From: Hygrophila difformis
Taxonomy: Eukaryota > Streptophyta > Magnoliopsida > Lamiales > Acanthaceae
DNA: 64,000 nucleotides
Direction: 5' to 3'
Assembly (NCBI GenBank): GCA_030278955.1
Contig: JAOANR010000006.1
Location: forward strand, 58,308,915-58,372,914
The position numbers were made by a program, and so were the translations under genes. Below, in pieces: positions 55,430 to 64,000 of this stretch (the stretch's first letter is position 1; every line of letters starts with the position of its first letter). The notes beneath the pieces were generated by a model. That model was not told where the DNA came from, searched no databases, and saw only the letters and a program-made list of their open reading frames with translations.

Positions 55430-56929
55430 TGTAACACCCCGGTTTTTCTGACTTGCGAGTGTTACCGCCACACCTCCTAAATAAGACTCGATCTGACACA
55501 TCGGCTTATTTAGGAGATGCTAAGGCTAGAATGAGTATATCAAATATCCATTTTCAAACAACCACGCTTAAACATAAAAGATATAATATTTCATATAATC
55601 GAAGACCGTTTCTCAAAACATCTTACAGAGAGGAATAACAACTAACTATAATATTATACATATGATAGCAAAATCATAATACACATTGACAAAAAGTCTG
55701 ACATTTTCAAAAACTAATGAAACTACTTTATGCAGAAAATATGTAAGTGCAGTGTTCCCCTCCACTGACAGTCTTTAGTCTTACCCTGGAAAGAAAAAGA
55801 AATAAAGAAGAAATATTATCAGCGATGGATTCGCTGGTAAGTTCCCTATACTCGGAATCAACAAAAACCCAAATAACTATAGACAGAACAAGGCTGCTTT
55901 CAGATCAATAAGCAGGAGCACAATAATAGGGATAACACAATAACGGTACTCTCAAATCAGCAATCAGCAATTCAACAATATATAATATTACTTTCGAGAT
56001 AAACCCGAAATCCTCAACAAGGGCAAATGCCAAGATATGAATAACCATCTCAGTGGTTGCATGCATGTTAGAGGGATTCAGAATGAACCTCACAATACCG
56101 GTATCCTGACTAAATCTCGGGTCTCACCCGATCTCATTTAGATCAGGGGTCACTCTATATGGCATTTTCCAGCGCCTACTGAACACAGGCCGTCGCACGG
56201 CAGTCAACCTCAATCATGCTTGTTATCTATTAATCAATAGATAATTACCCTTTAAGGGCGGCCGCAGACCAAAGAGTCAACAACAAGATGGATTACCTCA
56301 CCAGGTTCAACAAAGATCAACAATGAATTGGTCTCACTCATAATATGCCATTAAACCCCTCGGCGGGATGGCTATAACCTATGTTGCCGTACTTTAGGGC
56401 ATATAGTCAAAGGGTTAATTATACAGCAAGTTTCTACGTACATCAAAGGCAATCGAAACGAAGTCAAAAAGGAATATGCGACAGAAGCAAGTGCAACAAG
56501 AACAACAAGGCTAACAAATAAAATAATGATCAATGAACGAACAAGCGATAGCGACATTGTAGACCAATAAGAAACAATAAAAGCCTACTACTAGTAGGGC
56601 AAGAACGAAACATAATGCCAACTACTAAAGCAGGAACAAAAAAATAAAGGCCTTCTACTAAGCAAGGACCACCTAAATAAATATGGAAAGCAATAAAGGA
56701 AAGCCAAACAAAGACAACTAAATAAATAGGGAAAGCGGATAAGGAAAGTGAAAAAATGATAAAGACGGAAAGCATAGGAAACTTACTCTACTGCAAAATT
56801 TATACTAATACCGACGCCTAGCAGTTCCTTAGTGCCTCCTCGGCTACTATTCTGCTACAAAAATAAAATTATTAAGGTCTCTCTCTTAAAAGAAAGACCG
56901 GGACTGGGGCGAAGCAATTAGCATCACCC

Positions 56930-57000
<71 letters not shown>

Positions 57001-57547
57001 TTAATAATAATAAATATTTTACTATCCAAGCTTACCTCTGTAAACTCGAATGGATTGTGGAAAGATAAAGGCAAGGCGTAGTAGGCTATATATAGATGAG
57101 GTTCGAGGTGGCTTGAAATAAAAATTTCGATGTGGGACAAATTCATGTAGTGCTTACGTCACCTCTCTCTAATTCTTTACATTCATTTGCTCCTCTTAAG
57201 AAAAATTTTGTGCATGCGTTTTGTTTTTTCTTTGCACTTTTTTTTTAAAAAATAATATAAAATTTAATGCTACGTATATATATACATATTTTAATTGGCA
57301 CATACTAATAACCATTAATAAGGTTTAAAATTCAAATAATACCCTTTACTAATAGTAATTTTTTTTTATATATACATAATACTCATAATTACTTTTAAAC
57401 ATTATATCTTAAAAAAAATGCAACGAAACCCTTTCGTACAATTTTAATAACCTCAAAAATAATCACCCCAAAATAATATTGAGAATATAATCACATAAAA
57501 ATAACAATAATACTAATTGCTTTATAGTAAAAATTATGGGTGTTACA
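55430..57547 (-). repeat. 5' LTR of the Tekay-like element, 2118 bp
   Basis: Same ends as 47403-49477. The (AAT)n tract (about 56929-57012) is roughly twice as long as in the other LTR, which accounts for most of the length difference. Confidence 0.93.
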
Positions 57548-57552
57548 ACGTT

Positions 57553-58901
57553 TATGCCCCGGTAGTGCTCCGGCAACGGTAGAACGTCCCCAAAGGTAAA
57601 ACGACGAACGTCTCGACGTAGCAGCACCGCAAACGTCGACGACCAGCGAGCAAGGCAAAGAACTTAGGGAGTCGGGAGGAGAGGATATGCAGAATGGTGT
57701 ATGAAACCTAATGCCTGACGCTGCTATTTATAGGAGTTGGAGGAGACAAAACCGATGACGGTTTTGATGAGTATTGATGGGGCAATTTCAGCTGAGGATT
57801 CAAATGGTTTTCAACAACTGTTGAAATCAAAGTGGGCTTCAAGGACTGGGCTTGGCATGGGCTCGACAAATAAATTTTGTCTAAAAAGATAGACAGGCCC
57901 AAAGCCCAATTACCAAGATCCAAGTCCACGTCCACGTCCACGGGCACGGGCGTGGGCGACGGCGACGACGCGGCGCGGCTCGGCTCGGGACGGGACGGGA
58001 CGGGCGCGCGCGTGTGGGCTTCCCCCGCACTTGACCAACCAGTATTAGTTTATTTGATTCTAACACGCAAAACAATATAAACCAATTCAACTCCCACTGT
58101 TTAAGCAATGTGGGATGCGCCACCTCTAACCACTTTTTAACAACCATTCAAATGCAAGCGTTTCAACTAGCCGCATTAAATGATCAACTTCATCCACCTA
58201 TTTCTCACTCACCCAACAAGGGTTTTGAGAAAATAGATACACTACGACAATCTACGCGAAATGTAGAATTCGTATACGCTATTTAATTAATCACATTAAA
58301 TATCGTCATTACGCAAAATGAAGCTCAAAACCCCTTTTTTCCAAAAATCCCCCACATGAGTGGAAATAACAGTAGTAGTGAATGTAATGCAAATGCCCCG
58401 ACTCCTTCTTTGAAGAAAGGTTACTGCACGGGTTTAAGTAGTTTTTGGCTTTGAACTTAAACCATATCAATATTATCGAGTATACAGGCGGAGTAGTGAT
58501 TTTACTCTTGAACTATCCCCCACATCGTATACTAGACCAATAATAAAGAATCAGTAACTTTTCAGGCTCTTTGCCCGCTCTCAAGTTTGGTTCCATTCCA
58601 GGCCATGGAAACCCCCTTTGGATTCATAAGTCTCTACTGAAGCGGCCACACTTCTACTTATATAGGTGATTCGAACAAGTATCCTGTCATACTTATATGA
58701 ACACACAGTTCCAGAACCATTAAGAGTCATTAAACTCAACCTCTACCACAGACAGGCATCAAACACTTCATCATTGCTTCTGAGGGAAAGGATGAAGATT
58801 ATTCTTCAAAAGTGTTTCACATTTGAAATCATACATCTTAGTTGTCCCTTTGAACCAAGTTTGTGGGATCTCCACGCATCATGGTTGGGTTCTCAATGTA
58901 G
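57553..58901 (-). repeat. Copia 3' LTR, proximal part, and 3' untranslated region
   Basis: Noncoding. A TATA box CTATAAATAG lies on the minus strand at 57722-57731, upstream of which is a GC-rich stretch with GGGACGGGACGG repeats (57975-58005). Two purine tracts GTGGGGGAT (about 58355 and 58515) are candidate polypurine tracts. The exact LTR start is not resolved. Confidence 0.55.
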
Positions 58902-60212
58902 TCATTCTTTAGGTGTGGATTTTAACCCCATTCCCTCTCGCAATTTGCAAAATTGATCTCTGTTGACAGCTTTTGTTAACGGATCCGCTAGGTTATCTCC
59001 AGACTTCACATAAGTTAGAGAAATCACCCCACTAGAAATCAACTGCTTAACGGTATGATGTCGACGACGGATATGTCTCGACTTACCATTATACATCTCA
59101 TTTTGTGCCCTGCCAATAGCTGCTTGACTATCACAGTGTATCATTACTGTTGGCACAGGTTTCTTCCAACATGGAATTTCCTCAAGGAAATTTCGAAGCC
59201 ATTCGACTTCTTCACCAGCTTTATCTAAAGCTATAAATTCAGATTCCATGGTGGATCGGGCTATACACGTTTGTTTTTGTGACTTCCAAGACACAACCTC
59301 TCCAGCAATCGTGAAGACATAACCACTTGTGGATAATGAATCACTTTTCTCTGATATCCAATCGGCATCAGAGTACCCTTCAAGTACAGGAGGATATCTC
59401 GTGTAATGTAACCCCAACTCTTGAGTGTATTTCAGATATCTCAAGACTCTCATAATAGCCTTCCAATGCTCATGACTTGGATTGCTAGTATATCTACTCA
59501 ATTTGTTAACTGAATATGCAAGATCCGGGCGAGTACAATTAGTCAAGTACATTAGACTACCAATGATTCTTGCATACTCTTCTTGAGCAACAGGTTCACC
59601 TCTGTTCACTCTCAACTTATCACTGGGATCCATAGGCGTCTTTGCCGGATGACTATCATAAGCGTTGAATTTCCTCAACACTTTCTCAATGTAATGAGAC
59701 TGAGAAAGAACGATCCCTCCGGAATGCCTTATGATTTTTATCCCTAATATGACATCGGCTACACCCATGTCTTTCATGTCAAAATTCCTTTTTAACATGT
59801 TCTTGGTCTGAGTAATCATATTCAAGTCACTGCCCATGATCAACATGTCATCTACATACAAGCAAACTATAACAAATTTGTCTGTTGTTCCCTTGTAGTA
59901 AACGCATTTATCACATTCATTATACTTGAACCCGTTTGACAACATCACATTATCAAACTTCAAGTGCCACTGCTTAGGCGCTTGTTTCAGACCATACATA
60001 GATTTAACCAGTTTGCAGACTTTATGCTCTTGTCCTTGAACAACAAAGCCTTCTGGTTGATTCATATAAATCTCTTCATCTAAATCACCATTTAAGAACG
60101 CAGTCTTAACATCCATTTGATGTATCTCAAGATTGTAAAGTGCAGCAATCGAGAGAAACACTCGAATGGAGGTGATTCTGGACACCGGAGAATAAGTATC
60201 AAAATAATTATC
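58902..60212 (-). pseudogene. Copia reverse transcriptase and RNase H
   Basis: From [36 protein letters not shown], the [12 protein letters not shown] block, catalytic LYVDDMLI and [16 protein letters not shown]. RNase H begins at EGYSDADW and has the [10 protein letters not shown] and HCDSQAAI acidic motifs; SRHIRRRHH and DPLTKA close the domain. The frame is open throughout and ends at 58902. It is separated from integrase only by a TGA at 60213-60215, in phase. Confidence 0.9.
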
Positions 60213-61890
60213 TCATTCCTTCTGTCTAAAGCCCTGAACTACAAGGCGAGCCTTGTATTTATCAATCGATCCATCGGCTTTATACTTTCTTTTAAGGACC
60301 CAACGGCATCCTAAGGGTTTACAACCTTTCGGTAGATCAGTAAGAACCCAAGTGCGATTCTGCATAATGGAGTCTAACTCACTGTTTATGGCTTCTTGCC
60401 ATAACGCAGCATCTGGTCGAGCCAGAGCTTCACTCACAGTTCTTGGCTCGTTGTCTAACATAAAAGTGATGAAATCTGGACCAAAAGTTTTAGCCACTTT
60501 GGCCCTATGGCTACGACGAAGTTCAACTGGTTCAGGAGAAATACTTTCCTTGTCAGTTTGTTTCGGCTGATCAGAGCTCGTAGCTTCATCAAACGTTCTT
60601 TTATTTGAAAGTTCCACTTTATCCTTGTAAGGATATATGTCTTCAAAAAACACGGCGATCCTCGATTCAAATATCGTTCCTTCACTTATACCAGATATTT
60701 CTGACTTATGTACAAGGAAACGATACACGCTACTGTTGAGGGCATACCCTATAAAGATACAGTCAACTGTTTTGGGGCCGATTGTAACTTGTTTAGGAGG
60801 TGGCACCTCAACTTTAGCCAAGCACCCCCACACTTTGAGGTATTTGAAAGAAGGTTTTCTACCTTTCCATAACTCGTAAGGTGTTACTTCCTTACCTTTG
60901 TGAGTTATTTTATTTAAAATATAATTAGCTGTTAAAACAGTTTCCCCCCACAAGTGCTGGGGTAACCCTGAACTGATCAACATGGCATTCATCATATCCT
61001 TTAGCATACGGTTCTTACGTTCCGCAACACCATTGGACTGCGGTGAATATGGAGCTGTAGTTTGATGGATTATTCCGGATTCGGCACACAATTCAGCAAA
61101 TGGAGCAACGTATTCTCCTCCTCGATCACTCCGAATAACCTTAATTCGGCTATTCAATTGAGTTTCAGCCTCAAGCTTGAAGTTTTTAAAAGCTTCAATA
61201 GCTTCATCTTTGCTTCTCAACAAATAAAGATAGCAATAACGAGTGCTATCATCAATAAAAGTAATAAAATACTTTTTACCACCCGAGTTTGCAAAGATCT
61301 AAAATCACATACATCAGTATGAATTAAATACAGGGGTTTAATATTTCTTTCAATACTTGGAAATGGAAGTTTTGTTATTTTCGCTTCAACACAAATTTCA
61401 CATTTGTTTTTATCGTTGAATTCCATTTCTTTAAGTAAATTTAAATTTACCAAGTCTACAATGCCATAAATTAAAACACTCAAGCAAGTAAGAAGAACCT
61501 TCAATTTTATTACCAGAAGCTTGCTCAACAACTTGGCGTTTAGCCAATACATTAAACTTGAAAAGACCATTGGTGAGATAGCCTCTACCAAGGAATTTTC
61601 CAAACTTAGTCATGATAAATTTATCAGATTCAAAAACAAGCTTAAAACCACTACTAACTAGCAGCGAAGCAGAAACCAAATTCTTCCGGATATTAGGGAC
61701 ATGCAGCACATCCTTCAGAGTCAAGTTTTTGTCACTAGTCAGCCTCAGTATCACATTCCCAACGCCAACCACATCAGATGATGCTTGGTTTCCCATGTGC
61801 AGCTTTCTGCCTTCAACAGTCCAGTATAAAATAAAGAACTCCCTGTTGGCAGCCACATGACACGAAGCCCCCGGTATCAACAAACCAACC
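60213..61890 (-). pseudogene. Copia protease remainder and integrase
   Basis: After the protease frameshift near 61880 come [29 protein letters not shown] and the WHCRLG zinc-finger His region. Frame changes near 61470 and 61285 follow. Integrase has CEICVEAK (zinc ligands), catalytic Asp in HTDVCDF and IRSDRGGEY, and Glu in SNGVAERKN; GYALNSSVYRFLV and an RRSHRAKVAKTF region lead into RT. It would cut the polyprotein and insert the cDNA; three frame breaks prevent a full product. Confidence 0.85.
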
Positions 61891-62904
61891 TTTAGCATCA
61901 TCAATATGCAAAACTGCTTCAGACACCACTGCACAAAGGTTGTCTTCCCAACCGTCAGGTTCAGCCTGTACCATGTTAGTGGCAGGCTTAGCAGGCCTCT
62001 TATTCTTCGGCTTTGGGCACTGATTTGCAAAGTGCCCAACCTTGCCACAGTTGTAGCAATTCCCAGAGAACTTCTTCCTCTTTTGGCCATCGGCAACCGC
62101 TTTACCTTTACCCGCAGCTGTCGGCTGCTTGCGTTTACCGGCCGTTTCAGTCAAGTTGGCCTTAGCCTCCACAGAATGGCTCCTTGACACGGCCTTGCGG
62201 TTATCCTCCTCGATTCTGATCCGTGTTTCAAGATCTTCAAGGGACATTTCCTTTTGCTTGTGCATCAAGTAGTTCTTGAAGTTTTTCCACGAAGGAGGCA
62301 ACTTCTCGATCACAACCGCAGCGTTGAATGCATCGGGCAATTGCATTCCCTCAGCGTGAACGCCATGTATCAGTAATTGAAACTCTTGAACTTGTTCAAC
62401 CACTCAACGCCCGTCAACCATCTGAAAACCCAGATATTTGGAAACGGCATGCTTTTTAGTACCAGCATCCTCCGTTTTGTACTTCCATTCCAGCTGAATC
62501 CACAATTCCTTTGCGCCTTTTACAGAAGAGTACACAGCGTACAAAGGATCCGTGAGAGCACTCAGAATGAAGTTCTTACACATGAAATCACAGTGAACCC
62601 ATTGTTTTTTGGCGAAGATCTTCTGAGGATCGGTCTCCATCTCAGACAGGGACGGCCGATTGCTCCTTAAAAACCCGGCCAAACCAAGAGTGGTCAGATA
62701 GAACAACATCTTCTGCTGCCACGTCTTGAAATCACGCCCGTCAAACTTTGACGGCTTCTCGGCCACTCCAAATGACCTTGGCAGCGCCATAGGGATGGAA
62801 CCCGTTGACGGCCCAACACCCGGCACGAAGGCCGGCTCCGACTGAACATAATTTGGCAAACTAGTGTTCAGCGGCCCACTGCCCGGTTGCAAACCAGTGT
62901 TCAT
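61880..62904 (-). pseudogene. Copia gag
   Basis: Starts at ATG 62904 (MNTGLQPGSG). The core includes KFDGRDFKTWQQKMLFYL, ELWIQLEWKYKTEDAGTKK and the FNAAVVIEKLPPSWKNFKNY block. A TGA at 62404-62406 interrupts it in phase (VDGR-stop-VVEQVQEF). A CCHC knuckle [14 protein letters not shown] follows a KR-rich stretch. The frame then enters the protease active site WFVDTG, after which an extra G shifts it. Confidence 0.87.
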
Positions 62905-62916
62905 ATTATTATTAAG

Positions 62917-64000
62917 TGTAACACCCCGGATTTGATAACCCAGGCCGGGATGTCACCGCCACATCTCTCTAGCAAGACACGGATTATCCGAGCTTGCTAA
63001 AGAGATGCAAGGCTATAGGTATTGCGAAAAGATTTAAAAACAAGTCCGGAATCTATGTAAAAATAATAAGTATCATCCACACACATAGTAGTAATAATGT
63101 ATCGCAGCGGAAAAATGTAAAATGGGCCGACATGGCCAAAACTCGGGATTTACATGCCCGTTATGCAAGTATTGTAAAAAGCAAATAAACAATGTTTAAT
63201 AAATCCATCCCCCAATGCACATGCTATGCATTATCTCCGTACTCTGAAAGAAAAGAGAAAACAACAATTTTATCAGTATATAAAATACTGAGTAAGTCGA
63301 TCCTAACATAGCAATAAAGGGATTTAATTAAGATAATTTAAAATTTCACTCCTATCATGCATCCACGAAATTTAAAGGAAATAATAATTTTAATTGTGTA
63401 TTTAAACATGCATCTAATCCACAATAATAATTTAGTCATGCCATGAAATTTAAAGACATAATTTAAATGCATAATTTAAGACATGCAAAAATAAATAAAT
63501 ACTTAAAAATATTAAATCTTTTATTTCCCCCGTTACGTAACCATTTCTCAGTGTTTTGTATAGCCGGTGATCCGGCGGCCGCAGCCGTGTCGTAAGTATC
63601 TTGTATAGCCGGTGATCCGGCGGCCGCAGCCGTATCTGCCATACCCAGTAACACTCCGGAGCCTCGAGAAATCCATACGGACAACCCGAGAGAGTAGGCC
63701 ATGTATCTCCCGCCAACTGGCGTAATATTTCATCAAATTCTCTCGTCCATTATAGGCCCGAAGAGAAAAGGCTAGAGGGGCACCCTGCAGAGCACTCACC
63801 CTCCACCAAGTATCTCATGTATCGTTTAGATTTAATGTATCGGGGTTTTTCAAAAGTGTAGATGTATCGTGTTTCAAATCTTTGACCGTTTGTTTCGAAA
63901 TTTCAAAACTCTTCGATTTAAACGTATCTTGGCGTCACAGTTTGCGCCTTTCTCATTTAAAAATCCGTTTCAAGCCCAAAAATTCTGAAATCTTCACACT
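62917..64000 (-). mobile_element. partial LTR of the 92-2668 family, minus strand, runs off the window
   Basis: As read on the plus strand it begins TGTAACACCCCGGATTTG, the inverse of the solo LTR 3' end. Shared landmarks include the CATGGCCAAAACTCGG area (63131), and the CACCCTGCAGAGCACTCACC block (63781-63800) that matches inverted 1750-1770. A 50-bp-scale tandem duplication (GTATAGCCGGTGATCCGGCG at 63557 and 63603) is unique to this copy. It interrupts the Copia 5' region; TTAAG at 62912-62916 would be one half of its target duplication. Whether it is solo or part of a full element lies outside the window. Confidence 0.82.

Larger units (their letters stand above)
47403..57547 (-). mobile_element. 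complete Tekay-like chromovirus (Ty3/Gypsy), 10.1 kb
   Basis: Two LTRs (47403-49477 and 55430-57547) and a perfect 5-bp duplication ACGTT (47398-47402 and 57548-57552). Between them on the minus strand: primer-binding site of the initiator-Met type, an extra ORF (55232-54663), gag (54448-53099), pol (53092-49473) with protease, RT, RNase H, integrase and a C-terminal chromodomain, and a polypurine tract. The >2-kb LTRs and the chromodomain favour the Tekay/Del group. Three breaks (two TGA codons and a frameshift) separate it from a single gag-pol frame. Confidence 0.93.
47331..62916 (-). mobile_element. Ty1/Copia retrotransposon, decayed, carrying a nested chromovirus
   Basis: The coding order on the minus strand is gag (62904), protease, integrase, RT and RNase H (to 58902); integrase before RT defines Copia. 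The 3' LTR appears to end at 47331 (minus-strand ...CGTAACA) and is split by the Tekay-like element at 47403-57547. The 5' side is lost: 12 bp before gag, a Gypsy LTR begins at 62917. I see no primer-binding site in the window. Stops and frameshifts make it non-autonomous. Confidence 0.85.

Noticed and set aside
56886..57146. Poly-isoleucine open frame
   Set aside because: Translation of the (AAT)n tract in the LTR.

Overview
This is eukaryotic nuclear DNA from a flowering plant, most likely a eudicot; I cannot name the species. The evidence is a plant carboxylesterase gene with a GT-AG intron, a plastid-type site-2 metalloprotease gene, a nuclear tRNA-Ile(AAU) gene, and plant transposable elements of nearly every order, set in AT-rich intergenic DNA. 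Only three host genes are clear: a carboxylesterase (27784-28955, +), an ARASP-like chloroplast membrane metalloprotease (43985-45298, +) and tRNA-Ile (46777-46850, +). Almost everything else is mobile DNA in several nested layers.

Left block (1-20.2 kb). A 2.58-kb solo LTR with a perfect 5-bp target duplication (92-2668) lies near an inverted half copy of the same LTR (3361-4224). Two decayed Athila-type Ty3/Gypsy copies follow, fused tail to tail: a + strand copy (4225-8738, LTR to RT) runs directly into a - strand copy (15504 down to 8735, LTR to integrase). Together they form multi-kilobase inverted arms around a spacer of about 1.45 kb. Beyond the - strand LTR are two arrays of GC-rich palindromic repeats (17.0-17.7 and 18.4-18.8 kb) and a promoter-like site.

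Middle block (20.2-43.9 kb). It holds a 5'-truncated LINE tail, a candidate solo LTR with a minisatellite, a TIR element with a GC-rich cargo, hAT-like, CACTA-like and foldback elements, and then the carboxylesterase gene. A full-length but broken L1-type LINE (29604-35364, 13-bp target duplication) sits inside a Stowaway-like MITE, and a 121-bp Tourist-like MITE sits inside the LINE's reverse transcriptase, right after the FADD motif. Next come a Helitron, a second Helitron terminus and a cluster of Stowaway MITEs reaching to about 0.4 kb upstream of the metalloprotease gene.

Right block (43.9-64 kb). After the metalloprotease and tRNA genes, a - strand Ty1/Copia element (coding region 62904-58902) carries a complete Tekay-like chromovirus in its 3' LTR (47403-57547, two LTRs, target duplication ACGTT). 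A further Gypsy LTR of the same family as the one at 92-2668 interrupts the Copia element at 62917 and runs off the window. The Tekay element has an extra coiled-coil ORF between the primer-binding site and gag. That ORF, the Athila inverted repeat and the palindromic arrays are the least conventional things here.
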